This document shows positions 1 through 8,162 of a stretch of DNA of 64,000 bases, in pieces. Each line of letters starts with the position of its first letter. Positions within the stretch are counted from its first letter, which is position 1. The DNA comes from Hoylesella marshii DSM 16973 = JCM 13450 (GTDB taxonomy: Bacteria > Bacteroidota > Bacteroidia > Bacteroidales > Bacteroidaceae), in the NCBI RefSeq assembly GCF_000146675.1, contig NZ_GL397214.1, positions 888,291-952,290 of the forward strand, written 5' to 3'. Position numbers and translations under genes: made by a program. Under the pieces are notes generated by a model. That model was not told the origin of the DNA, made no database searches, and worked only from the letters and a program-made list of their open reading frames with translations.

Positions 1-547
1 ATATATATATACAGTAACTCAGCATAAAAGCACATCGGCCGATAAACCCAAAGAAGCAACAGAACCCAAGGCAGAGGCCACCAGCTACGCAAACCATGCT
101 ATCGTAATGAAACAAAACAAAACCTCCATCGGGTGGCACCTCCTTGACCCAAAACATTGCCCCGCACCGACATCTTTCACAAAGGCAGCACTTACCACGC
201 AATCACCAAAAGGCACAATCTAAGCCAAAAAAGATTGCCGACCCATCCATGCACAAACACCACCCATACCACAGACAAACACCATCCGTAAACGCCACAG
301 ACACCGACTTATCAATCCCAACTTTACAAACCAGAAAACCACAATCATAAACACCAGAACAGCAAATACGAAAAAAAACACCACAAAAACAAAACAAAAA
401 CAATCCATAAACAACACAACCAAGACAAAGATAGAACTTGCCATCAAATATTTACACGGTGAAAGAGTTCGGTTTTAAAATAAATATGTACTTTTGCAGC
501 AATTTGGAAGAATCATCTCCATATGAAGGAAGGTAAAAACATCAATT
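1..547. other. A/C-rich stretch without a convincing gene
   Basis: The first 547 bases hold no gene I can support. From about 145 to 430 the + strand is almost devoid of G and rich in A and C. The open frames there, on both strands, are what such composition produces: the minus-strand frames read as runs of Phe, Val and Cys, with no recognisable family. The window starts with an AT dinucleotide run. The only functional site I see is a Bacteroidetes -7 box near 489 serving the lipoprotein gene. Confidence 0.6.
489..496 (+). promoter_or_regulatory. Promoter -7 box for the DUF4348 lipoprotein gene
   Basis: TACTTTTG matches the Bacteroidetes sigma-ABfr -7 consensus TAnnTTTG and lies 52 bases before the ATG at 548. 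No clear TTTG -33 box is present at the usual 19-21 bp spacing. Confidence 0.5.
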
Positions 548-1393
548 ATGAGAAAATGTGCTTATTTCATGATACTTTTATCTGTGGTATCTCTATTCTT
601 TTCAATAGGATGCACGGATAAGAAAGTTGCAGCAACCGACACTGTTGCCTCTGACACTTTGCCCGCCGACACAGCGGAAACTGATACCTTGGAAAACCTT
701 ATTGCAGATACTCCCATGCCAAAGGCGGCCGATGAACTCTTCGACGATTTCATCTTTAATTTCGCAGCCAACAGGAAGCTGCAAATCAACCGTATTACTT
801 TCCCTCTGCCTGTGGAACGCGATGGAACAGTAAGCCACCTTAAGAAGTCGCAATGGAAGATGGAGCACTTCTTCATGCGGCAGGGCTATTATACACTCAT
901 CTTCGACAATCAAAGACAGATGAGTCTGGTTAAGGATACGACCATAGGAAAGGTGATTGTAGAGAAAGTGTACTTCAAAACCAAGACGGTGAAGCAATAT
1001 GAATTCAATCGCGTAAACGGACTATGGATGTTGCAAGCCATACGATATAAGGGCATTGACGTGAACAAGAATGCTTCGTTCCTGAAGTTCTACCAACAGT
1101 TTGCCACAGACACGGCGTTTCAGCATCGCAGTCTCAACGACTACGTCACGTTCACCGGCCCTGACCCCGACGACGATTTCAGCCGTATGACGGGTTCCAT
1201 CGCACCCGAGCAGTGGTCTTCTTTTGCACCCGAACTGCCCCACAGCTTCATCTACAACATTCTTTACGGGCAGACCTACAGCAAAAGCAACCAGAAGATA
1301 TTCGTGCTCCGAGGCATTGCCAACGGATTAGAGACGGAACTCACATTTAAGAAAATAAAAGGGAGATGGAAGCTCGTTAAACTTTCCACCTGA
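548..1393 (+). CDS. DUF4348-family lipoprotein
   Basis: A 281-residue exported lipoprotein. Residues 1-22 form a signal peptide ending in a lipobox (SIGC), so Cys22 should be lipidated and the protein anchored in the envelope. A Thr/Asp/Ala-rich linker follows (about 27-55), then a folded domain beginning near FDDFIFNFAANRKLQ that I recognise as DUF4348, a family of unknown function largely limited to Bacteroidetes. The gene follows a TAnnTTTG promoter box and ends 11 bases before murB, so the two may be co-transcribed. No enzymatic motif is visible. Family assignment is from memory of the domain; function is unknown. Confidence 0.75.
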   Translation: MRKCAYFMILLSVVSLFFSIGCTDKKVAATDTVASDTLPADTAETDTLENLIADTPMPKAADELFDDFIFNFAANRKLQINRITFPLPVERDGTVSHLKKSQWKMEHFFMRQGYYTLIFDNQRQMSLVKDTTIGKVIVEKVYFKTKTVKQYEFNRVNGLWMLQAIRYKGIDVNKNASFLKFYQQFATDTAFQHRSLNDYVTFTGPDPDDDFSRMTGSIAPEQWSSFAPELPHSFIYNILYGQTYSKSNQKIFVLRGIANGLETELTFKKIKGRWKLVKLST

Positions 1394-1404
1394 TTTCTTC
1401 ACAA

Positions 1405-2418
1405 ATGAAAGATATTCGCAACTACAGCCTTTTGGGGCACAACACGTTCGGAATTGATGCCCGATGCCGACGTTTTATCGAGTTTTCTTCGGAAGAAGAA
1501 CTACACCCGATACTTCCGACGCTGACCGATGCCGACGCCCCATACCTGATTCTCGGCGCAGGGAGTAATCTTCTGCTGACGAAAGATTACGACGGAACGG
1601 TCATCCACTCCGCCCTCCGCGGATGGACTTATCGCGCAGAAGGTGACCTGATTTATATGCGGTGCGCTTCCGGTGAGAATTGGGACGAGATGGTAGCACA
1701 GAGCGTGGCGCACGGATGGAGCGGTATGGAGAATCTGTCGCTCATTCCCGGGGAGGTAGGAGCCAGTGCTGTGCAAAACATCGGCGCATACGGAGCAGAA
1801 GCCAAAGACATTATCGAAAGCATCGAAGCCGTGGAACGTGCTACGGGAAAAAACATCGTGTTTGCAGCAAAAGACTGCGGCTACGGCTATCGGCATAGCC
1901 ATTTCAAGTCCATCTGGCAGGAGCGTTATCTCATCACCCATGTCACCTATCGGCTCCGCACCACATTTACGCCGCAACTCGACTACGGCAACATCCGCGA
2001 AGAATTGCGCAAAAAGGGCATCTCCTCTCCTACTCTCGCTCAAATGCGCGAGACCATCATAGAGATACGCCAAGCCAAACTCCCCGACCCTGCCGTGGAG
2101 GGCAATGCCGGCAGCTTCTTTACCAACCCTGTTGTTCCCCGTGCGCAATACGAACGTCTCGCCTCCCAACATCTCTCCATGCCCCATTATTCCGTCGATG
2201 ATGAACACGAAAAGATACCCGCAGCATGGCTGATAGAGCAATGCGGATGGAAAGGACGCTCATTAGGTCGAGCCGGCGTGCACCACCGCCAACCTCTCGT
2301 GCTCGTTAACCGCGGCGGAGCATCCGGCAGCGAGATTCTTCACCTCTGCCGTGAGATACAGAACGACGTGCAAAAACATTTCGGCATTAACCTGCTCCCC
2401 GAAGTAAACATTCGTTAA
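1405..2418 (+). CDS. murB: UDP-N-acetylenolpyruvoylglucosamine reductase MurB
   Basis: The flavoenzyme that reduces UDP-GlcNAc-enolpyruvate with NADPH to UDP-MurNAc, the second committed step of peptidoglycan precursor synthesis in the cytoplasm. The 337-residue protein has the FAD-binding PP loop (LILGAGSNLLLT, about 48-59), the active-site Arg163 in YRHSHF, the proton-donor Ser237 in GNAGSFFTNP, and Glu333 in the C-terminal PEV. The YRHSHF loop and length place it in the E. coli-like type I class. It starts 11 bases after the lipoprotein gene. The next gene is 53 bases away on the same strand. Confidence 0.96.
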   Translation: MKDIRNYSLLGHNTFGIDARCRRFIEFSSEEELHPILPTLTDADAPYLILGAGSNLLLTKDYDGTVIHSALRGWTYRAEGDLIYMRCASGENWDEMVAQSVAHGWSGMENLSLIPGEVGASAVQNIGAYGAEAKDIIESIEAVERATGKNIVFAAKDCGYGYRHSHFKSIWQERYLITHVTYRLRTTFTPQLDYGNIREELRKKGISSPTLAQMRETIIEIRQAKLPDPAVEGNAGSFFTNPVVPRAQYERLASQHLSMPHYSVDDEHEKIPAAWLIEQCGWKGRSLGRAGVHHRQPLVLVNRGGASGSEILHLCREIQNDVQKHFGINLLPEVNIR

Positions 2419-2471
2419 TCATCATCGTCGCATCTGCGCAAGCCGCCATATATAAAAAGGAGAAACGAAGA

Positions 2472-3236
2472 ATGAAACTCACGCTATTGGGAACGGGAAC
2501 CTCGGGAGGCGTTCCGTCTATCGGATGTAACTGCCCCGTGTGCCGTAGTACTGACCCGCACGACAAACGCTTACGCACCTCCGCTCTGCTCGAAACCGAC
2601 ACAACCCGCATCCTGATTGACTGCGGTCCCGACTTCCGCCAACAGATTCTCCCCCACCCTTTCCGAAAGATAGATGCCGTGTTGCTCACGCATATCCACT
2701 ACGACCACGTGGCCGGCATAGACGATCTGCGTCCCTTTTGCACGTTTGGCGACATCCAACTCTACGGCGATGAAGCCACAACCGGAGGCCTACGCCACAA
2801 CATGCCCTATTGCTTTGGCACCCATCTCTACCCGGGTGTTCCGCTCTTATCTCTCCATGCCATTGTGCCCCATCGTCCGTTACGCATCGGCGATATCGAC
2901 ATACTCCCGTTCCGCGTGCAGCACGGGGCAATGCCCATTCTTGCCTATCGCTTTGACAAGCTGGCATACATTACGGACATGAAAACGATGGACGAGGAGG
3001 AATACGCCTATCTTCAGGGAGTTGAAACACTTATCATCAACGCGTTGCGTTTCACACCTGTGCACCATTCCCACCAATTGGTGGATGATGCCATCCGTGT
3101 AGCCCGCCGAATCGGTGCGAAACGTACATACTTTGTGCATGTAACCCATCAGATAGGCTTCCACGACGAAGCCAACGCTCGACTGCCCCATGGTTTTTCT
3201 TTTGCCTATGACGGACAAGTTATTGATATGAAATAA
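2472..3236 (+). CDS. MBL-fold metal-dependent hydrolase (PhnP/COG1235-like)
   Basis: A 254-residue metallo-beta-lactamase-fold protein. The metal-binding signature HIHYDH is at residues 74-79, followed by the conserved GIDDLRPF. The N terminus GTGTSGGVPSIGC with CxCxxC (Cys19, 21, 24) is typical of the PhnP/COG1235 branch, where the cysteines bind a structural zinc. Family members are phosphodiesterases or related hydrolases, and the substrate here cannot be read from sequence. A later histidine (HVTHQIGFH) supplies further ligands. It follows murB, possibly in the same transcript, and ends 218 bases before DUF4494, which has its own promoter box. Confidence 0.85.
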   Translation: MKLTLLGTGTSGGVPSIGCNCPVCRSTDPHDKRLRTSALLETDTTRILIDCGPDFRQQILPHPFRKIDAVLLTHIHYDHVAGIDDLRPFCTFGDIQLYGDEATTGGLRHNMPYCFGTHLYPGVPLLSLHAIVPHRPLRIGDIDILPFRVQHGAMPILAYRFDKLAYITDMKTMDEEEYAYLQGVETLIINALRFTPVHHSHQLVDDAIRVARRIGAKRTYFVHVTHQIGFHDEANARLPHGFSFAYDGQVIDMK

Positions 3237-3408
3237 ACTATCTGCCTGCCGGATTTATTATTTTTATTTTCGCTACTTCTTCTCAAGCCCTCCCAACATA
3301 TTTTATTTTGGTTTCGCTGGTGGTCAGCGGTCTCAAACTCATTTATTCCAACACCAAGTAAGGAACGTTAATCTTCCGATTTTCTGCCAAAATGAATATG
3401 ATTTTATG

Positions 3409-3416
3409 TACTTTTG
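3409..3416 (+). promoter_or_regulatory. Promoter -7 box for DUF4494-yggS
   Basis: TACTTTTG matches TAnnTTTG and sits 39 bases before the ATG at 3455, in a 218-base AT-rich gap. The -33 region is weak. Confidence 0.5.
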
Positions 3417-3454
3417 CAAAGCAATAAAACAATCACTAAAACAGAATATAGCTT

Positions 3455-3973
3455 ATGAGATCAAGAACAGCAGATTGGTTTGAAACCAAAATACGCTATG
3501 AAAAGACCATGGACGACGGCATGCAGAAAAGAGTGACGGAAGCCTATACTGTAGATGCTCTCAGCTTTACCGAGGCCGAAAGTACCATCATCGAAGAAAT
3601 GTCCGCATACATCAGCGGCGATTTTAAAATAACGGACATCAAGCCAGCCGCCTATCATGAAGTTTTTTTCAGCGATGTACCTACCGACGACCGCTGGTAT
3701 AAGGCGAAACTGCAGTTTATTACCATCGACGAGAAAACAGAGAAAGAAAAGCGTTCCACCATTAATTATCTGGTGCAGGCCGGCACTTTACAAGGCGCAG
3801 TGAAAAACATCGACGAGGTGATGGGCGGCACCATGATAGACTATGTGATAGCCGGCGTGACTGAGACGCAACTGATGGATGTCTTTGAACACAACAAAGC
3901 ATTACCTCAAAACAATGCAGCCGACCATCCCGAATACGAAGAGGGAGCGGAAAACGCAGAGGAGGAGCAATGA
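3455..3973 (+). CDS. DUF4494 domain-containing protein
   Basis: A 172-residue soluble protein made almost entirely of a DUF4494 domain (about 1-155), which I recognise from the ADWFETKIRYEK start, the AESTIIEEM stretch and the NYLVQAG segment. The family is small, Bacteroidetes-specific and uncharacterised; its two-layer alpha/beta look and lack of catalytic motifs give no function. The C-terminal 15 residues are acidic (Glu-rich). The stop codon overlaps the start of yggS in ATGA, so the two are translationally coupled. That coupling is the main functional hint and would fit a role tied to PLP or amino-acid homeostasis, but this is inference. Confidence 0.75.
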   Translation: MRSRTADWFETKIRYEKTMDDGMQKRVTEAYTVDALSFTEAESTIIEEMSAYISGDFKITDIKPAAYHEVFFSDVPTDDRWYKAKLQFITIDEKTEKEKRSTINYLVQAGTLQGAVKNIDEVMGGTMIDYVIAGVTETQLMDVFEHNKALPQNNAADHPEYEEGAENAEEEQ

Positions 3974-4647
3974 TGACTACCGACATTGCACGCAACCTGC
4001 ATGAGGTGCTCGACACTTTGCCCACAGGTGTGAAGCTCGTGGCCATTAGCAAGTATCATCCCAATGAATACATCGAAACGGCTTACCGCGAAGGACAACG
4101 CATCTTCGGAGAGAGCCATGAACAGGAATTGGCCAAGAAACACGACGCACTGCCCAAAGACATCGCATGGCATTTCATTGGCCATTTGCAAACCAACAAG
4201 GTGAAATACATCGTACCTTACATCTCCATGATAGAAGCGGTAGATTCTTTGAAACTCTTAAAGGAAATCAACAAGCAGGCCGCCAAGCACGAACGCGTGG
4301 TCAAAGTCTTGCTGGAACTGCGCGTGGCGCAAGAGGCCACGAAATACGGGCTCTCTTTCAACGACTGCCGCGCACTCCTCGAAGCCGGCGAATGGCGGGA
4401 AATGAAACACGTAAAACTGTGCGGCCTGATGACAATGGCCTCTCATGTGAGCGACGAAAAGCAAATTACCGAAGAATTTACCCGCGCCGCCGACTTCTTC
4501 GACGAAGTGAAATCACGATACTTCAAAGAAGATGCCGACTTCAAAGAACGCTCGTGGGGCATGAGCCAAGACTATCCGATAGCCATCAAATGCAGAAGTA
4601 CCATGGTGCGAGTGGGCACGAGAATCTTTGGAGAGAGAGTCTATTGA
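3970..4647 (+). CDS. yggS: YggS/PLPBP-family pyridoxal phosphate homeostasis protein
   Basis: A 225-residue single-domain PLP-binding protein with the alanine-racemase N-terminal-like TIM barrel. Lys28 in LVAISKYHP is the PLP Schiff-base lysine. The family signatures FGESHEQE, WHFIGHLQTNKVK and the C-terminal STMVRVGTRIFG (phosphate cup) are present. Members have no known catalytic turnover and buffer PLP and amino/keto acid pools. The ATG overlaps the DUF4494 stop. A second in-frame ATG immediately follows (3973), so the exact start is ambiguous by one codon. Confidence 0.93.
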   Translation: MMTTDIARNLHEVLDTLPTGVKLVAISKYHPNEYIETAYREGQRIFGESHEQELAKKHDALPKDIAWHFIGHLQTNKVKYIVPYISMIEAVDSLKLLKEINKQAAKHERVVKVLLELRVAQEATKYGLSFNDCRALLEAGEWREMKHVKLCGLMTMASHVSDEKQITEEFTRAADFFDEVKSRYFKEDADFKERSWGMSQDYPIAIKCRSTMVRVGTRIFGERVY

Positions 4648-4719
4648 CATCTGCCAAAGACAAAGCAAACGGAAACAAAGCAACGATATGCCAACAACAA
4701 ACGATACAAAGCAAATGAA

Positions 4720-5703
4720 ATGGAGCTGATTAGATGGGGATTCATAGGCTGCGGCGAGGTGACGGAAAAGAAGAGCGGACCGGCATTCAACGAAGTAGAA
4801 GGCTCGGTTATCGAAGCCGTGATGAGCAGAAACGAGGAGAAAGCCTACGATTATGCCAAGCGCCATCGGGCTAAGAAATGGTACACCGATGCACAATCGT
4901 TGATTGACGACCCCGATGTGGATGCCGTTTATATCGCTACTCCGCCATCGAGTCATGCCACATTTGCCATCATGGCCATGAAAGCAGGTAAGCCCGCATA
5001 TGTGGAAAAGCCCTTGGCTGCCAGCTACGACGACTGTGCCCGCATCAACAGGGTAAGCGAACAGACAGGCGTTCCTTGCTTCGTGGCTTATTATCGCCGG
5101 TATTTGCCGTATTTCCAGCGCGTGAAAAGCATCGTAAACGAAGGCATGATAGGAAAGATAAGCAACGTGCAGGTGCGTTTCTCCTGTCCTCCGAGAGATT
5201 TGGATTATCATTCTTCCGAGAACCTTCCTTGGCGTTTGCAACCCGATATAGCAGGCGGAGGCTATTTCTATGACCTTGCTCCGCACCAATTAGATTTGCT
5301 CCAAGACATTTTTGGCGTAGTAACCGAGGCTTACGGTATCTGCAACAACTGCGCGGGACTTTATGAAGCAGAAGATACCGTGAGTGCTTGTTTCAGATTT
5401 GAGAACGGGCTTCCCGGCAGCGGGTCTTGGTGCTTTGTGGGACATGAGTCAGCCAAAGAAGACAAAATAACCGTTATCGGCGAACAAGGCATGCTGAGTT
5501 TCTCTGTTTTTACCTACGACCCCATCCTGTTGGTGACGAGCAAGGGAACAACCTCTATCACCGTTCCCAACCCTCCTTACGTGCAATTGCCCATCATCAA
5601 GTCGGTCGTGGAGCACCTGCAAGGCATCAACGTTTGTACTTGCACCTGCGTGTCGGCCACTCCGGTCAACTGGGTCATGGACAGAATACTCGGTAAATTT
5701 TAA
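4720..5703 (+). CDS. Gfo/Idh/MocA-family oxidoreductase
   Basis: A 327-residue NAD(P)-dependent oxidoreductase. The N-terminal Rossmann fold shows GFIGCG (7-12), the ATPPSSH nucleotide loop (74-80) and the hallmark EKP (96-98) whose lysine contacts the nicotinamide. The C-terminal GFO_IDH_MocA domain contains GGGYFYDLAPHQLD, with the catalytic-type His. The substrate is probably a sugar or cyclitol, but nothing here identifies it. It lies 72 bases after yggS and 1 base before the DUF4421 gene, so it is likely in one operon with that gene. The ATG at 4714 is in another frame and stops at once, so 4720 is the start. Confidence 0.88.
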   Translation: MELIRWGFIGCGEVTEKKSGPAFNEVEGSVIEAVMSRNEEKAYDYAKRHRAKKWYTDAQSLIDDPDVDAVYIATPPSSHATFAIMAMKAGKPAYVEKPLAASYDDCARINRVSEQTGVPCFVAYYRRYLPYFQRVKSIVNEGMIGKISNVQVRFSCPPRDLDYHSSENLPWRLQPDIAGGGYFYDLAPHQLDLLQDIFGVVTEAYGICNNCAGLYEAEDTVSACFRFENGLPGSGSWCFVGHESAKEDKITVIGEQGMLSFSVFTYDPILLVTSKGTTSITVPNPPYVQLPIIKSVVEHLQGINVCTCTCVSATPVNWVMDRILGKF

Positions 5704-5704
5704 T

Positions 5705-6844
5705 ATGATTCGGCTCTTCGATACATCTGTGCGCCGGCATTCTTCGGCTTTCTTTCATCTTTCTGCAAAGAGATATGCTGCGGTCGCGCTGTTTCTTCTC
5801 ATGGCTCTTCATGTATCGGCAGAGGGCGATAGCATCGCTTCCCGTAAGCCTTTCTTCAAAAAAATGGGAGCTGAACTCTATCGATTCGTGAAGAGTTTCA
5901 ACACGATAGATACCAATTATATCGAACCCCAGCACTATAACTACACCGCGATGCTGCAAAACACAAACTCATACGAACAGTATCGAATCAGCAGTAAGAA
6001 AGGACAATCCATCGCTTTTGCACCCGATCCCTCTTACAAGTTAGGCCCCTATTTGGGATGGCGATGGATTTTTCTCGGCTATACGTTAGATGTAAAGAAT
6101 CTGACCAAGGCAAAAAACAAAACGGAATTAGGCCTTAGCCTGTACAGCTCGCTAATAGGTATTGATTTGTTTTATAGGAAAACAGGCAACGACTATAAGG
6201 TAAAGAACATCGATTTGGGAGAGCACATCGATACCTCTCCCATGGACGGCACTTCTTTCGATGGCTTTAATGCCAGCATTAAAGGCTTTAATATCTATTA
6301 CATCTTCAACCATAAGAAGTTTTCTTACCCCGCAGCATTCAGTCAAAGCACCTGTCAGAAACGTAGTTGCGGCTCTGCTTTGTTAGGTATAGGCTACACC
6401 AAACATTCTTTGGAGGTAGATTGGGACAAGTTAGACGGTCTGCTCTACGATAAGTTGGGAAAGCATACAAACAGTGCAGAGATAGACCCGAGCTTACTGA
6501 TAGGGAAAGTCAAATACACAGATATTTCCGTTTCAGGAGGTTATGCCTATAATTGGGTGCTGGCACGGAACCTCCTTTTCGCCACTTCTCTTTCCCTTGC
6601 TGTCGGATATAAACATACGGTAGGGAATATGGGAGACGATGGCGTGGAGGCAAAAGGTTTCTCTTTTCGCAATCTCAACATAGATGGGATAGGACGTTTC
6701 GGGCTTGTTTGGAACAATACGAAATGGTATGCAGGTGCCAGCAGCATCATTCATTCTTATAATTACAGCAAGAGTCAGTTCTCTGCCAATTCCTTTTTCG
6801 GCAGTCTGAACATCTATGTGGGAATTAATTTCGGACGACGTTGA
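5705..6844 (+). CDS. DUF4421-family outer-membrane barrel-like protein
   Basis: A 379-residue exported protein. The N terminus is long, with a hydrophobic segment AAVALFLLMALHVSA near residues 26-40 that reads as the signal peptide; initiation at an internal Met would shorten it. The body matches DUF4421: YIEPQHYNYTAML, a PYLGWRWIFLGYTLD segment, and alternating aromatic beta strands through to the C-terminal NIYVGINFGRR, as in a beta barrel. Function unknown. The ATG follows the preceding oxidoreductase stop by one base, so translation is probably coupled. The gene ends 36 bases before the DUF1460 gene. Confidence 0.75.
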   Translation: MIRLFDTSVRRHSSAFFHLSAKRYAAVALFLLMALHVSAEGDSIASRKPFFKKMGAELYRFVKSFNTIDTNYIEPQHYNYTAMLQNTNSYEQYRISSKKGQSIAFAPDPSYKLGPYLGWRWIFLGYTLDVKNLTKAKNKTELGLSLYSSLIGIDLFYRKTGNDYKVKNIDLGEHIDTSPMDGTSFDGFNASIKGFNIYYIFNHKKFSYPAAFSQSTCQKRSCGSALLGIGYTKHSLEVDWDKLDGLLYDKLGKHTNSAEIDPSLLIGKVKYTDISVSGGYAYNWVLARNLLFATSLSLAVGYKHTVGNMGDDGVEAKGFSFRNLNIDGIGRFGLVWNNTKWYAGASSIIHSYNYSKSQFSANSFFGSLNIYVGINFGRR

Positions 6845-6880
6845 ATCATCATGGCTCGTATTTAAAAAAATCAAAGACTT

Positions 6881-7741
6881 ATGGTTAACTATCGAAAGCT
6901 TCTTGTTCTTTGTTTCCTCATCATGCTTCTTCACCCCTCCGCGCATGCTGTCACACCCCAGTACACCAAGGCCGACAGCATAAAAGTCATGAAGTTGCTG
7001 GCCGACTCCCGCCATTTCTCCCCGAATACAGACCCCGTTCTCTATTATGCCCGACAACTGAAAGGCATTCCCTATGTAGCCCACACGCTGGATAGGAATA
7101 CACACGAGCAGTTAGTCATCAACCTTCGGGAACTTGATTGCACCACATACGTAGAGAACGTGCTCGCTTTGTCACTGTGCGCCCGACAGAAACGATACAC
7201 TTTCCATGATTTTTGTACGATATTGAAAAACCTCAGATACGAAAAAGGAAAGGTGGATTATGTATCACGACTCCATTATTTCACATCATGGATAGAAGAC
7301 AACGAACAATTGGGCTATATCTCCAAGATTCAAGGCACTAAGCCCCCATTCACCGCACTGCAAAAACTCGACATTCACTATATGACGAAAAACCATGCGT
7401 CATACACCATGCTGAAAGACCACAGCGAACATATCCGCGGCATCCGGCAAACCGAACAGCAACTCACGGGCAAGACCTATCGGTATATACCCAAAGCCTC
7501 GCTGAAAGATTCACCCCTGTTGCGTCGCACAATACGCAACGGAGACATTATCGCTATCTTAACTCGCAGAAAAGGCTTAGATACCTCCCATATCGGCATT
7601 GCAGTGTGGCATAAGGACGGTTTACACCTGTTAAACGCCTCATCGGTACACAAAAAAGTCGTGGAAGAGCCTATGACACTGTTTCAATACATGCAGAAAC
7701 ATCCCTCGCAGATAGGTATCAGAATTGCCAGGCTGAAATAA
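6881..7741 (+). CDS. DUF1460 N-acetylmuramoyl-L-alanine amidase-like protein
   Basis: A 286-residue exported protein: signal peptide 1-23 ending PSAHA, then a DUF1460 domain with the NlpC/P60-like catalytic Cys87 in LRELDCTTYVEN and a late His in DTSHIGIAVWH. Structural-genomics members of DUF1460 have a papain-like fold and are assigned as cell-wall amidases or peptidases. The likely role is peptidoglycan trimming or recycling in the periplasm. Position downstream of murB and an outer-membrane protein fits an envelope cluster. The next gene is gyrA after a repeat-bearing 421-base gap. Confidence 0.82.
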   Translation: MVNYRKLLVLCFLIMLLHPSAHAVTPQYTKADSIKVMKLLADSRHFSPNTDPVLYYARQLKGIPYVAHTLDRNTHEQLVINLRELDCTTYVENVLALSLCARQKRYTFHDFCTILKNLRYEKGKVDYVSRLHYFTSWIEDNEQLGYISKIQGTKPPFTALQKLDIHYMTKNHASYTMLKDHSEHIRGIRQTEQQLTGKTYRYIPKASLKDSPLLRRTIRNGDIIAILTRRKGLDTSHIGIAVWHKDGLHLLNASSVHKKVVEEPMTLFQYMQKHPSQIGIRIARLK

Positions 7742-8162
7742 TCTTTTTTCAACCCAAAGCGGTTCATGAGTTCCTGCACAGATTTTGTTTGATGGTCGGT
7801 CAGATGGTTTGTCGCCCCTATTGAAATGCAGATGAGCAGTCTCATAGCCGATTGGCGTTCAAAGCTATCCTTTTACCCCCTTGGAGCATAGCTCTTACGC
7901 GCTCAAAGCTATGCTCTTACACCGTCAAAGCTATGCTCTTTCAACTCCCTTGCTATCCCGTTGTTTATCAGAACCTTACCTCTTGTTGCGTACAACACAT
8001 CGAACGGTCGGTTTCTTATTTTGCTTTAAAAACTTTCATATCTCATGAAAATATAGTAATTTAGCAGCCACAAAATGGAGGGAAAATGGCTTAGAACGAA
8101 AATAAACGGCGTTTTTAGCCCTTTCTCGCTTTTTGGACATAGCTAAAACAATATCATTTAAA
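7742..8162. other. Gap with a 22-bp repeat array and the gyrA leader
   Basis: This 421-base gap holds no gene. Its left part (7751-7776) resembles 57392-57417 at 21 of 26 positions. The middle (7836-7945) is a 22-bp tandem array listed separately. The right part has a possible gyrA promoter, TTTC at 8034-8037, 19 bases, then TAATTTAG at 8057-8064, about 100 bases before the gyrA ATG. Confidence 0.55.
7836..7945. repeat. 22-bp tandem repeat array, five units
   Basis: Five units step at exactly 22 bases (7836, 7858, 7880, 7902, 7924), the first degenerate. Units centre on AGCATAGCT or on its exact reverse complement AGCTATGCT, usually followed by CTTAC. The flipped centre within unflipped flanks means the dyad is kept rather than the sequence. 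Related arrays occur at 26880 and 45954. Confidence 0.8.

Noticed and set aside
203..447. Minus-strand hydrophobic open frames, possible small membrane proteins
   Set aside because: The Phe/Val/Cys richness follows directly from the A/C-rich opposite strand; no start context, no promoter, no family.
3970..3973. Possible programmed frameshift at the DUF4494-yggS overlap
   Set aside because: It is an ordinary ATGA stop-start overlap without a slippery heptamer; both proteins are complete families.
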